DNA from: Piliocolobus tephrosceles
Lineage: Eukaryota > Chordata > Mammalia > Primates > Cercopithecidae
Length of the DNA stretch: 64,000 bases
Direction: 5' to 3'
NCBI RefSeq assembly: GCF_002776525.5
Contig: NC_045449.1
Location: 6,449,102-6,513,101, forward strand
Shown here in pieces: positions 10,969-22,832 of this stretch. The notes under the pieces are model-generated. The model was not told the DNA's origin, did no database searches, and saw only the letters and a list, made by a program, of their open reading frames with translations. How positions within the stretch are numbered: position 1 is the stretch's first letter; every line of letters starts with the position of its first letter. The position numbers were made by a program, and so were the translations under genes.

Positions 10969-11723
10969 AGAGTGATGTGGTAGACTGAATCCTGGCTGGA
11001 AATCAAGATGTCCACGCTCTTGACCACCAACTTTGGTGATCCTAAGCAGCCTAATTCCCCCTCTCAGCATGCATTCTCCATAGGTGTATTTCAGGACCTC
11101 TTCTTGACCAGGTTTTCTAGAATTCTGGGTTCACCAGGATGACCACGAAGACTTTGGTGCTGACCCAAGCCTACCTTCCAAATGAAATGGCCATCATAGG
11201 CAGCATCTCCCTGCCCACATCTTCTGCCTTTTCTAGGATGTACACGTTTCTCATCCTTTCTTGCATTCTGACAATGTCTTAGCCAGGAAAGAAACCACAT
11301 GTACCCTCTTTGCCAAGTCTCTGTCTGTGAAGCTCCCTAGATGTGTGTCTTTGGAGGGATTTGACCAGATGTGAAGATAAGAAAGGGAAGATGGCAGAGC
11401 AGAGATTTGGAAACCAGAGCTCTGGGAGCCCTACTCCCAGCCCAAGAAATCTCTCACATCACAGCTCTGGACACCCCTGCCTGGCCAAGGATTTTCTGCT
11501 CAGCCTACTCAGGGAGGAGAAGATACCACAGGAACACATTTGGGGTCTTACTGTGAAGCTTGGTCAGAAAACAAAAATAAGTCACGAAACCACAAAGTGC
11601 TGTCTGAAACCCAGCTCCCAAAAAAGGAGAAGTCTTGACCAAGCATGAGTGCCCGGCCCACATTCCTCTTGCCACCTGTAGCCGAGAACAGCAGCATTTA
11701 GGCACCAGTGCACTAAGCCAGTG

Positions 11724-12054
11724 GTGTGTTTTATTTTTAAATTTTATTTTTATTTATTTATTTATTTTTTTGAGACAGAGTCTGTCTGTGTCGCTCAGGC
11801 TGGAGTGCAGTGCCATGATCTTGGCTCACTGCAACCTCCGCCTCCTGGGTTCAAGTGATTCTCCTGCCTCAGCCTCCTGAGTAGCCGGGACTACAGGCAC
11901 CTGCCACCATGCCTGGCTAATTTTTTGTATTTTTAGTAGAGATGGGGTTTCACCTTGTTAGCCAGGATGGTCTCCATCTCCTGACTTCATGTGACCCACC
12001 CACCTCAGCCTCCCAAAGTGCTGGGATTACAGATGTGAGTCAACGCGCCTGGCC
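11724..12054 (-). mobile_element. Alu SINE, intron 7, next to exon 7
   Basis: T-rich start with TTTA repeats and Alu end GCGCCTGGCC. Perfect 11-bp target-site duplication CTAAGCCAGTG at 11713-11723 and 12055-12065. Only 35 nt separate it from the exon 7 boundary. Confidence 0.97.
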
Positions 12055-12089
12055 CTAAGCCAGTGATTTCTATTGAATCAAAGACTTAC

Positions 12090-12305
12090 TTTGTCTCGCC
12101 CTCCACCCAGGCGACAGTCAGCCAGCCGGGCATGAAGCCGGGGTCTCGGGAGAACCACAGGACGACCAGCAGGAGGAAGCAGATCAGGACGTTGATCTCC
12201 GCGAAGGACAAGGGCCCCAGCTTCCGGTACTCCTCCTGCAGCACCTTGAGGGCAGCCTTCTCGTTTTTCTTGCTCTCTAGCCCGCAGCCCCAGGACTTTT
12301 TAAAA
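12090..12305 (-). CDS. SLC13A5: SLC13A5 coding exon 7 (part of codon 280 to part of codon 352)
   Basis: This is the largest coding exon. It encodes a charged cytosolic segment (FKKSWGCGLESKKNEKAALK, VLQEEYRKLGPLSFAE) that links the two inverted repeats of the fold, then a helix (INVLICFLLLVVLWF) and the loop FSRDPGFMPGWLTVAWVEGET. Acceptor CTCCAG and donor GTAAGT are consensus. An Alu insertion with target-site duplication lies only 35 nt beyond the donor, in intron 7. Confidence 0.97.
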
Positions 12306-13950
12306 CTGGAGAATGCAAAGATGAGAGAAGGGCAGGGCAGACTGGTTGGCTCAGGTGCTGGTCAGATGGAGCCTAAATGTTCTACAGCAGAATGTAGCAA
12401 AAAGACACGTAATGCTGTCCTCGCCTGCTATGGGGCCTGGAGAAAGGCCCTTTCTGCCTCTTTCCCCCTCCCGTTCTTCCATCCCAGAATGTAGTAGGGA
12501 AAAGTCTCTGTAGGGAGCCTAGAGGGTCTTGGCAGATGCCCAGCCACCTGGAGACTGGCTGCTCCAGGGTCACTTGGGGGAAGGCCATAAGAAGTTCCGG
12601 AGCCTGTGCAAGGTGGGAACAGGGCTCCCTCACATGCTCTCCAAGTCTTCCTCCTTCCACCTCAGCCTGGAGCTGCCTTCGATGGTGTTGGGATGCCAAC
12701 CGCCATCACCAAGGTGGTTCAGGGAGATGCAGGGCATGAGTATGAACCCTGGCAGACAGGGCTAGTCAGGGGCAGAATGGTCCTTGTGTTCCCTGGAGCT
12801 GGAGGTGCAGGATTAGGGATCCAGGAGACCCTGGAGTTAGCAGCAGGCATGGCTAGGGCAGGAAGGAAGGCAGCCCAGGATGGGATCCTTGGGACCAGTA
12901 TCCATTGTCCAGGGCGTCCTGCAGGGCCTCCCCTAAGGTGGTGTTGGCATGAGGAGGCAGGGAGGAGAGGAGGTTCTTGGAGGAGGTGTAGAGGGGAGCT
13001 CAGCTGTGGAGAGGGGATAACTGGGGCCACTGTGCACAGGACAAAGTCCTTAAGGTATGCTGAAGAGTCCATTCACACATTCCAGTTCCAGCCACTGTTG
13101 GTTTGAAGGGGTGGGCAAGGCCAGGAGTATTGTCCTGAAGAGCCCTCCCTTGTGAGAGCCCTCCCAGGGGCCCTGAGACATAATCAGAGGAGGGCAGGGG
13201 TTGATGGAATAGGAGCTCATTCCTGAAGCCAGTGCTGGATGTGAACAGCCTTGGAGAGTGTGAGGGCCAAGTGCTGGTGTGATGGTGGCTTGGCCTGGTA
13301 CATGGGGGCACCAGGACATCAGGTCACAGCTTTCTGGGGTGCTCAGGGGTCAGAAAAGGAGGCAACACTGATGGGATCTCAGGTATGCATAGCTGGCTAT
13401 CATCTCCCTGCTGGGCAAGGGGGCAAGGCTGTGCGTCCTGAGGGCCACCCACTAGGGACAGTCTCCAGACATTGGGCATGGGGATGGCTCCACTGTGTAA
13501 GATGGGGCCTCTCTGCGGTCACGCCCTTGGCTTGGTAAAGTTTATGCTCTACTAAGCACCTATCTGCTGCCACCTGTCGTCCTAGAGACTGTGGGGCTCA
13601 GCCAGGGGCTTCAGGTTTCCAGCATAAGGGGTGACCTTGGTATTACTAGTGGCCCAGGAGCCAGAGCCTGCATTTGATGCTGGCAGCTCATCCCCAGCAC
13701 CAAAGTAGCTGCAGACTCAGGGGCTGCATGGAGTATGTAACCGTCCAATGCTGGTGCCCCACAGTGGTACCGCCAAGCCTTCAGAGTCTCTCGTACTGAG
13801 CAGCTTTGCTCTCACTCTCTGGGTTAATTTCATCTGGTGATGACCAGGCTGGCATGAGATGCAAGTAAATTGATCCAGTTGACCTGTGAGGGGCCGAGTT
13901 CAGGGTCAGGGGGTGGGGACCACAGTGTCCTTCTGCAGCAGAACAGCCTT

Positions 13951-14013
13951 CACCATGATGCACCACGGTAAACTTGGACTGAATTTACCATGATGCACAT
14001 GGTAAACTTGGCT
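13951..14013 (+). repeat. Two-copy tandem repeat of about 35 bp, intron 6
   Basis: ACCATGATGCAC followed by GGTAAACTTGG occurs twice, 35 bp apart, with minor differences. Confidence 0.85.
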
Positions 14014-14952
14014 GCAGAGGCAAGAAGAGGGGAGAGATCCTTAAGCTTTGCAAGCCTCCGCCCTGGCAGGGGTCCCAAAGAACCCTCATCGCTATTACAG
14101 GAGGTGAGCCTGGTTGGGACAGTTAGGTATAACCAGTAATAATATCTCATGTAGTTCCTGGGGAACCTGGGGTGGGGTCTGGCCCCTTTGGCTAGATATA
14201 GCCTAGGAGGCTACACTAGGCTCCTCAGCAAGATAGTTTTTCTGGATTAGGCTAGAGGCCAAGACCTTAACCTCGTTCTCCACGATCATTCAGATGAGGA
14301 ACTCAAGTGAGAGCAGAGCCGACAGTGGAGCTGCTTCCTGCAGCTGAGACAGGTGCTCCCTGGGCTCAGGTGGGGAGGCCCATGAGGCCACAAAGGCAGG
14401 CAGGGACTACCAGGTCTTAGTTTGTGGCAGGATGTGGCTTGGGCCAGAGCTGAATTACTCCCATTACTCAAGCTGAATGTAAAAGCTGTCCTCTACCTTC
14501 CAGATCTAGAACCAAACCAAAGCTCCTGTGAGCCACCCCGGCCAGCCACACTGAGTGCGTCCAAACCAGAGTGGCCCGTCGGGAAGGGGTGGGGCTGGAC
14601 TGCAGCCACGCACCCCACCACAAGCATGCTCAGAAGACCCCTGCTGCAGACACTCTCAGGCTCCCCTGCCAGTCAACGAGAGCTGAGAAAGGCCGTGCCA
14701 GGCTGGGTGGACTCAGCTTCAGGTTCTTGGCTGCGAGTCTCCAGGGGCCTGACATCCGCCTCTGGCCAGATAAGAAGCAGATGGTGCCCTTGTGGCCCCA
14801 GCTCCACGCTGTCTCCCTCCTCTTTCTCAGTAGGCCTTAGGGTTCTAGGACAGCCTTGGGCCCCAACTAGTGCTTGTGACACCTGGTCATGCTTAGGTCT
14901 GGAGACAACTAAGGGCAGCAACCCTCAGCCTCCCCAAAAGGGGATGCCATGC

Positions 14953-15526
14953 ACAGTGGAAGCCAAAGTGCCTGGGTTTAAGTCTCAGTCCCCCTACTTC
15001 CCTGTGACACACCCCTGTGTCGACCACATAACCTCTCCATGCCTCAGCGGCCTTGTCTGTAAATTGGGAATAATAACAATAGTGCTGACCTCACAGGTTG
15101 TTGTGAAAATTAATTAAGTTTAAGAGTGCTTGGGCCAGGTGAGGTGGCTCACATCTGTAATGCCAGCACTTTGGGAGGCCAAGGAGGGCGGATCACGAGG
15201 TCAGGAGCTCAAGACCAGCCTGGCCAACATGGCAAAACCCCATCTGTACTAAAAAAATACAAAAATTAGCCAGGCGTGGTGGTGGGTTCCTGTAATTCCA
15301 GCTACTTGGGAGGCTGAGGCAGGGGTAATTGCTTGAACCCAGGTGGTGGAGGTTGCAGCGAGCTGAGATTGCACCACTGCACTCCAGCCTGGGCGACAGA
15401 GCAAGACTCTGTCTCAAAAAAAAAAAAAAGAAAAGAAAGAAAAGAAAAGAAAGAAAAAGAGCACTCGAAATCGTGTCTGGCACAAAATGAACACTCAATA
15501 AATGTTGGTCATTATTATTTCTATTG
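14953..15526 (+). repeat. MIR SINE split by an Alu, intron 6
   Basis: MIR phrases on the left (AACCTCTCCATGCCTCAGCG, AATTGGGAATAATAACAATA) and on the right (TGTCTGGCACAAAATGAACA, CTCAATAAATGTTGG) flank the Alu at 15133-15461. Confidence 0.8.
15133..15461 (+). mobile_element. Alu SINE inside a MIR, intron 6
   Basis: Full-length dimer from GGCCAGGTGAGGTGGCTCAC to an A-rich GAAAAGAAAG tail. Antisense to SLC13A5. Confidence 0.95.
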
Positions 15527-15812
15527 CCCCATGTGGAGACACACATGGTCACCTGCAGCAGATCCAAGACCATCTCCTGAGAGACCTGCTTGATGGATGT
15601 GAGCAAATGAACAGGACTTTGGCCCTGGTGCAGATCCAAGAGGCAGGGCAAAGACAGCTACTGTCAAAGTCAAACTGGGTGGCCAGGTAGCCATGAGAAC
15701 AGTTTCCCCTGCCGCATCCACGGGCAGGACAGAGTGGGGTTTGGGCAATGATCATTAATATTATTATTCTTACTATCATTATTATGATTATTTTGAATGT
15801 GTATAGCAACTT

Positions 15813-16244
15813 CTTTTTTTTTTTTTTGAGACAGAGTCTTGCTCTGTCGCCCAGGCTGGAGTGCAGTGGCACGATCTTGGCTCACTGCAACCTCCACCTC
15901 CCGGCTTCAAGCAATTCTCCTGCCTCAGTGTCCCAAGTAGCTGGGGTTACAGGCGTGCACCACCACGCCCAGCTAACTTTTGTATTTTTAGTAGAGATGG
16001 GGTTTCACCATGTTGGCCAGGCTGGTCTTGAGCTCCTGACCTCAGGTGATCTGCCCGCCTCAGCCTCCCAAAGTGCTGGGATTACAGGCATGGGCCACCA
16101 CGCCCGGCTGATTTTTGTATTTTTAGTAGAGACGGGGTTTCACCATGTTGGCCAGGCTGGTTACAAACTCCTGACCTCAGGCGATCTGCCCACCTCGGCC
16201 TCCCAAAATGTTGGGATTACAGGTGTGAGCCATCGCGCCCGGCC
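15813..16244 (-). mobile_element. Enlarged Alu with three monomer-like units, intron 6
   Basis: The element is 432 bp rather than about 300 bp. After a full right arm, a segment from the GTATTTTTAGTAGAGA box to the Alu end occurs twice (about 15975-16105 and 16110-16244). Perfect TSD TGTATAGCAACTT at 15800-15812 and 16245-16257 shows that one insertion event brackets the whole. Confidence 0.95.
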
Positions 16245-16364
16245 TGTATAGCAACTTTTTAATAGGAGTTTTCAGAACAGTCCCTCCTTCAGAAGAAAAC
16301 TTAGGAAAATTCCCTATTTTCCCCATGAAATCACGGGGTTTCCGTGGGCATTTTTGCCTCGCAG

Positions 16365-16795
16365 CTCTGGTCACACATTTCCCTGGTTTGACTTGACTCG
16401 ACCTCCCTGTGGACGGAGGCACAGAGTACATGCACTTAACTCAGAGCTGAGTACTTTCCATCCTGCTGTGGTCTCATCACCTTTGCACCACAGATAAATT
16501 TGTGTGTTTTAGAAAAACAATAACTTTTTTTTTAGCTATTTGTCAGCCACAGGTCATGGTTTCTGTCCAAAGTCTGGCTGCCATCAAAGGTGACCCCTGT
16601 TGAACTTGCCTGTGTACTAGGAACAGGAAGGTAAACTTTCTAGGACCTGTACACTGCTGGGAACATCAGAAGTATTCAGTAAATGTCTGGGTTTGGATGG
16701 ATTTGGTCGTAATCACTCCTGGTTTTACTCGACTTAAACTTCCCGTGTATTGAGGCACAGAGCATAATACGCTCAGCTCAGAGCTAAGTCACAGG
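16365..16795 (+). repeat. Diverged direct repeat pair of about 85 bp, intron 6
   Basis: 16365-16450 and 16705-16795 share CCTGGTTT, ACT.GACT, GAGGCACAGAG and CTCAGAGCT in the same order. Confidence 0.65.
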
Positions 16796-17329
16796 TTTGC
16801 CGTGACCTGGCCTGATGGACCCACACGGCCACGAGGAAGCTCATCCAGCAATGTCGAACTGGCACGTGGGGACCAGCTTATCTTTAATTGCTTTAACCTG
16901 CCTGCTCTTGCTCCCTGTGCTGGGAGCTGTGCGGGGTGTCTGTCACCAGAGTGGCTCTGGAGGAATTCAGTCACTGGAACCCGAATGCAGATACTAAAGG
17001 ACAGGACTGTGATATGCCCAGGGGCCGCTCAGAGATGGAATGGGGGTTGGAAGGAAAGTCAGGGAAGCAGCATTTGAGCCAGCCTGGAAGGCTGAGGAGG
17101 TGGGAAGGTAGAGAATGGCATTCCAGGAAGAGGGGACCACGTGTGCGCAAAGCTCAGGGAGCAGCCTGGGGTGGAAGGAACAGGAGGGCAGACTAGCAGG
17201 AGACGGGGCTGGAGAAAGATCAGGGTCAGATGCGGAGGGCTTTGTAAACCTGCCTGTTGAGTCTGAAGGCTCTTCTGCAGCTTGGAGGCATAATTAGGTA
17301 TAATGAGGCTGTGAGCGGCTCAAACTTAC

Positions 17330-17452
17330 TTGAATCTCATGTAAGCAAACTGGAGCCACAGCCAGGCGAACAGCAGCATTACCAGCATGTTGGGAAAGGC
17401 AAATGCAAACCAGGAGGCAAAGTTCACGAGGTCCTTGCTGTCAGGAAACAAC
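17330..17452 (-). CDS. SLC13A5: SLC13A5 coding exon 6 (codon 239 to part of codon 280)
   Basis: The exon encodes LFPDSKDLVNFASWFAFAFP followed by a strongly hydrophobic helix (NMLVMLLFAWLWLQFAYMRF). The acceptor is TTGTAG, an acceptable but less common form. The donor is GTAAGT. Ala276 replaces the human Val I recall. The exon keeps frame with both neighbours through split codons for Glu239 and Asn280. Confidence 0.97.
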
Positions 17453-17591
17453 CTACAAGGAGACACCGGTCCCCACCTCAGATGCTGAGCCGTGGGGAGC
17501 CAGCCTGGCCCTGTGTGTGGGGGCGGAGCAGCAGCTGGGTCCTGAGCGGCGGGCTTGTGTGGGGGCCATGTCCTCCTGAGGTCTAGCCTGT

Positions 17592-17906
17592 GGCCGGGCG
17601 CAGTGGCTCACCCCGGTAATTTCAGGACTCTGGGAGGCCGAGGTAGGTGGATCATAAGTTTAAGACTAGCCTGGCCAACATGGTGAAACCCTGTCTCCAC
17701 TAAAAATACAAAAATTACCCAGGCATGGTGGCGGGCGCCTGTAATCCCAGCTACTCGGGAGGCTGAAGCGGAAGAATCGCTTGAACCCGGGAGGCAGAAG
17801 GTGCAGTGAGCCAAGATCGCACCACTGCACTCCAGCCTGGGCAACAAAGCGAGACTGTCTCAAAAAAAAAAAAAAAAAAAAAAAAAGAAAGAAAGAAAAG
17901 AAAAAT
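17592..17906 (+). mobile_element. Alu SINE, intron 5
   Basis: GGCCGGGCGCAGTGGCTCAC start, body with several decayed sites, then poly(A) followed by GAAAGAAAGAAAAG. Confidence 0.95.
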
Positions 17907-19167
17907 ACAGCTTTTATACACATGCATGTAATTTGACTGATAGCTCTGGGGATCCACAGAGCCCTCAGCAATCTCACCCTGTGGGTTTCTGCAAAGGATG
18001 GTCTCCCACTCAGCAAAACAAATCTCAAAAGCTTCCCAGAGTGGAGGCTGGAGGAGGGCCACCCATCTCCCATCCCTGGGGCTCTGCTAGCCCCAGGGGC
18101 TGCCCCTTTTAGCTGAAGAGTATCAAAGCAGACGCAGAGCTTTCCCCACTCAGCTCAGACAGGCTGCTCTTCCCAAAGAAAGTTACTGGAGAACGGTAAG
18201 GATATCATTACAGAAAACACTCCCGAAATTAAAACAAACGGGCTGTTGAACCTCAAGTTTCTGCCCAGCCAAGCTCCAGACCTGTCCTTTCCACCTCCCA
18301 GCTCCTGCACCCACTGCCCTCCCCACCCCTGTCCAGGCTCCTGTCTACAAAGGATGGCACCACCTTATTTTTGTTCCTGCCCACTGCAATTAGTACATAC
18401 CTCAATTAATACATTTATTTCCCAGACGTGCCTGGAAGCCCCAGGCATCTTGCCACCCTCAACAGACCATGACTACCCCACGGCAGGGTCCAGGTTTCTC
18501 TCCCTCTTGTGATCCCGGCCCCACCCAGCAGAAGGCCAGGCACAGAAATGGGGTCCTCATGGCCTGCATCCCTTTGTGGCCAAGGCTGGAACGTTCAAAA
18601 CCACCCCATGGTTCACCTGTACACCTCACAAGGGGACCCTGTCACCTCAAAGGCAATCAGTGGGACTATAAGGTAGCAGTGAGGCGGTGAATGACCCAAC
18701 CCCAGCCCTTCATACCATCTGTGGACCTCGGATATCACGGCACCATCACCATTAGTCACCAAAGGCAGTGAGCCAAGGGAGTGGTGTGGAGTCTTTTAGA
18801 GGTGTCTGTTTTCTACAAGTTTCAACCAAGGACCCAGCGTCTGGAAGTACATTGTCATCTGCCATGCCTTTAGCTCAGCGTTCGATCCACACTCTCTCCC
18901 TGAGCCAGAATTCCTGAGCCCAGGGCAGGTGGTGGGTCTTGCGTCATAGCAGAAAGCAGACTTGGATGTTGGCTCCCCTGGCATCAGTAGGGGTGCCAGG
19001 ACACAGAGGCTGGATGGGGTCACATCTTTCCACCCCTGCCAGGCTCCCAGGCCAGATCTGGCTGCCCCGAGCTGCAGGACTCTGCGGAGGAGCAGAGAGA
19101 GATGGGCAGGTCCCTCCAGCCCCGGTACCCACTTTGTCGCCCCCAGAAGGTGTGACCAAGGACTCAC

Positions 19168-19336
19168 TCGTTCATTTGGCCCAGGAGCACCACGTTGGGT
19201 CCCGTCCCGGTCAGGGTGGCAGTTCCCCCGATGCTGGCCGCGTAGCAGATGCACAGGGTCATGGCCTTGCACAACCTATTCCAGTCTCGGTCCTCCTGCT
19301 GTCCCAGAGCGGGGCCTTCAAAAACCACTTGGCTCC
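19168..19336 (-). CDS. SLC13A5: SLC13A5 coding exon 5 (aa 183-238, part of codon 239)
   Basis: The exon begins in the variable cytosolic loop (SQVVFEGPALGQQEDRDWNR) and then enters the highly conserved transport-domain core CYAASIGGTATLTGTGPNVV. Gly219 and Thr227, both sites of human developmental epileptic encephalopathy mutations, are unchanged. The GTGPN segment contributes to the first Na+ and citrate site. The loop stretch around 198-203 is the most diverged part relative to human from memory. Acceptor CCGCAG and donor GTGAGT are consensus. Confidence 0.97.
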
Positions 19337-20077
19337 CTGCGGTGGGCACAGCGCTGTCAGCTGAGCCGCTCATGGGGGCTGCCTGCCCAGCCCCAGCTCC
19401 TGACTCTGCTGCTGACCTGAGGATTGGGAGATCCCAGCTGTGCTGATTTAGCTGCCCCACTGGGCTCCATAAGAGTTGTTGGCAGGGATGTGCCCAATTC
19501 CTCTCTCTAAGCCCCAGGACCTTGCCCTGGGTCTGGCAATCAGGCCGTCAGCCACAGACCCTGAATCTACTGCTCTGGGCTGGGGATGGTAAGGGGACAT
19601 GGCAGACGGCAAGGCAGATGCTGACTTGCCTTCCCTAAGCTTGGCACAGCAGAGAAGCAAGCATGGGACACCAAGTCCAAGACCTATGGGAGCAGAGAGA
19701 GGCAGGATTTGAGCTGCTCAAAGAGGTCAGAGAAGGCCTCCTTGAGGATGAGCAGGAGTAGCAAGAAGTGAGGGGCACCCGTAAGTGCTCGCAAGATGCC
19801 CGAATGAATAATCAGGTGAACACACTGATTTCTGCAACTGATGGGGACCGAGGGTGGGACTTTGTTCAAAGCTCTATTAAAGGATCTAACTTTTATGCAA
19901 TAATCCCCTTCCTAAAACTTACGACAACAGTATTTTCTATTTTTTTTTTTTCTCTATGTGTGTTTAAAGGAGGACTCCAGAAAGCAGACAGGGAGAAGGG
20001 GCTGGCCAAAGCATTTGCCAGCAGAGGGAGGGGAAGGCTGCTGTTGTGGCCTGGCAGTGCCCTGGCCAGGGGCTCAC

Positions 20078-20256
20078 CCGGCAGCTCATTGGCCTTGCCC
20101 TTGTCCACCAGCTCCAGGCCGGCCTCGGTGGCTGCGCTCGTGGCTTCCATCTGCTGCAGTATGGCCTCCACAATGGGCACCATCATGGCCGTGGTTGCCG
20201 TGTTACTGATCCACATGGACAGGAAGGCGGTGACGCCCATAAAGCCCAGCATCAAC
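20078..20256 (-). CDS. SLC13A5: SLC13A5 coding exon 4 (end of codon 123 to first base of codon 183)
   Basis: The exon carries the first substrate/Na+ hairpin: LMLGFMGVTAFLSMWISNTA, with the Ser140-Asn141-Thr142 motif at the tip of the inward-facing re-entrant hairpin. The rest (TTAMMVPIVEAILQQME...) runs into a polar cytosolic loop. Thr142 is a known disease position in human and is intact. Acceptor CTCTGCAG and donor GTGAGC are consensus. Phe134 replaces the human Leu that I remember, just before the SNT motif. Asn179 replaces Lys in the loop. Confidence 0.97.
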
Positions 20257-22054
20257 CTGCAGAGGAGGGGCAGGGAGGAAAGCCAGAGAATCCCCACCCC
20301 ACCCCCATACTTCCTGGGAAGCAGCTGGGGACTGGGTCCACCCCTGCAGGGATGCACAGGTGTTGAGGCCAATTCAAGACCGGATATTCAAATAGGGATG
20401 ACAGTTTGAGAGCCTCCCCATCCCCTTCCCTTTGTCTCCTCCATTCCTCTCTCCCTCCTGCCTCTCCCACACACGTTACTGATGTCTACTCTGCTTGCTT
20501 CTGGGGTTACCAAGAGGCCTCAGATCCAGTCGTGGTTCTAAGGAGCACCCCTGCCCCACCATCTAGCAGGGGAAGCCCAGGTATCCACATGGTGCCAACT
20601 CAATATGAGCTTGCCCTGGGGTTATGCCGGAATACCCCTACGTGCAGGCAGCCCCAGCTTCCCACTTCTAGCTAGGAAATTCCCGCCCACTCCCAAACCC
20701 TGCCTCACCTCTCAGAAGTTCAGACGGGCTAAGCAGAGTAGGGATAGGGTGAGCTGGGGAGGAAGCTTGGGAAAGTGTGACTCTTCTCCCGCTGCCACTC
20801 CGTCCCCACCATCTCCCCTCTGCCCCCGCATATACACTTTGACCCCTCCATGCTACAGTGGAACTGATCACACAAACAGTATTCAGAAAATACACTCCCT
20901 TTGCTTATAACCCCTGCTCCCTTCTCTGCCGTCTATCAGGAAGAATCCTCATGGTCCTTCAGAGCCTGCCCAACGTCCCTCCCCCGGGACCACCCTCTCA
21001 GTGTGCGCCAGGTGGGGCTGGTCTGACCTTTCTCAATCCTCCCCCCTACTCTCATCATCGCTGTGCTGGGCTCAAAGCACCTGTTTCCACGTCTGCTCTC
21101 TCCTTAGGCTGTGAGCAGGGCAGGGCCTGGCTCTGCTCTGTGGCTCCACACGCCCCAGCTGTCCAAGGCTAGGGGCAGAAGGAGCTTGACTACTCTCAGT
21201 CTGCGGGCCCTGTTGCAGTAGGCTCCTCCTCAGGGCTCCTAGTTCACCCGGGGGTAGGAGCAGGGGCAGGGGTAGGAGCCTGAAGAAGGGACCTAGAAGC
21301 TGTTCTGCACCACGGCCCAAGCTGCTGTCCACACAGGCGGACATTATGGACCCATAAAAAAAAAAAAAAAGCCTGGAACCCAGGCTAGGAGGAGGGGAAG
21401 AGTTTGCATGAATGGAGTTGTCTTAGAAGAACCAAGGCTTCTACATGCTATTTCAAGGCACCAAGGGTGCCTCACGTACAGGTGACCCGCAGGACAGCCA
21501 GTGCCTTGGACAACTGGAGACCATGCTCAGAGGAGCCAGGTGGCAGGAAGGAGAGAGAAGCATGTATGAACTTGGGTTTGGAAGTGGAAGCTCTCCAACG
21601 TGCTCTAGAATGAAACCCACTGGACTGACCTCCCACCCAAGCTGGCCACTCAAGGGGGCCAAGAAAAAGAATTCTGAGGGCCCCGAGGTCCACTTTCCTG
21701 GGGTCTCTCATTTCTAGAAAATACGATGGCTTTCGATTTGACGCTAAACCAATCACTAGAAGGAATCAATGCCAGGATGCGTAACAGAGATCAGAGAGCC
21801 ACAAAGCCCCCCTGCTCAGGGGATTCTGAGGTACCAAGGGAGCCCCGGGCATGGGTCGCCTGCAGGGCAGGCCAGCGTCTGTGTGTGCTCGGGGTCTAGC
21901 ACAGCCCCCAGCACAGGGGCGCCTCAGGAGGAATTTACCGTGAACTGACCAGGAGCTGACTCCCAAGGGCTGGGCCTGGGACATGGCATCATTGAGGGGA
22001 CACATTACCTCAAAAGGAAGATGTGCCCTGAGTTTCTGATTACAGAGGACACAG

Positions 22055-22250
22055 AGCTTATCAGAGAAGCTGGGTCCAATCCCCGTGTGTCCATGAGCAA
22101 ATCACTTTACCCCTCTCTGCCTCCAATTCCTCATCCACAGAATGTGGGCGGTAAGAAGAACTCAGAATTGTGAGAATTCAATGAGGCAATGAATAAGCTT
22201 CTGACATCATGCTTGGGGCCTTGTAGACACTCAATATACCCATTATGATC
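22055..22250 (+). repeat. MIR SINE, intron 3
   Basis: MIR-like order: GAGCAAATCACTTTACCCCT, CTCTGCCTCCAATTCCTCAT, GAGAATTCAATGAGGCAATG, then the CTTGTAGACACTCAATATAC tail. Confidence 0.7.
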
Positions 22251-22832
22251 ATGATTGATTATGGTTATGATTATGGTTATAGTGACTCCATGGCTCGGCT
22301 GGAAATGGCCAGCTAGATTGGCAGGGGAGATTTTGAAAATGGAAAGAGAAGCTGGGGTACTGAGTGATGTCGGGGAAGATGAATTAAGAAGCTTCTTTGC
22401 AGTGGGAATAGATGCTCCAGCTTGGAGAGAGGACCTTTCTGTTTCCCCATGAGCTGGGTAGTTGAGCCACTTCTGGCCTGCTTCCCCTACGCCATCAGAC
22501 ACAGCTTGATCCAGCCTCTATCCAATTTGTTCCCTGTGGAACCCTGCAGCTAGCTGCCTCCCCCAGGAAGCCTTCTGAGCCTGCAAGGACTCTTGCTGAC
22601 CCACCTCCTCTGGATTCAGAGGACCCTTACTTACTGCTGCTCACCGTGTGCCACCACCACGCATGCATCTGGTCTGTCCAGCTAAAGCTATAATGTGCCC
22701 CACCCCTCCAAGTCCAGGTAAGCCCATGGCCAGCCCTCACCAGTGGGCGGCCCGGTCTGTGCCACCCTCCACCCCCTTGCAGCCCTGGGGCTCCGGGAGA
22801 GCCACGTGGCAAGAGAGAGAAGGCGTAATTAC

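Noticed and set aside
14422..15117. 231-aa plus-strand frame in intron 6
   Set aside because: No domain or family similarity is visible, it ends within a MIR element, and it is antisense to the gene.
15748..16251. 167-aa frame in intron 6
   Set aside because: It is a translation of the enlarged reverse Alu.
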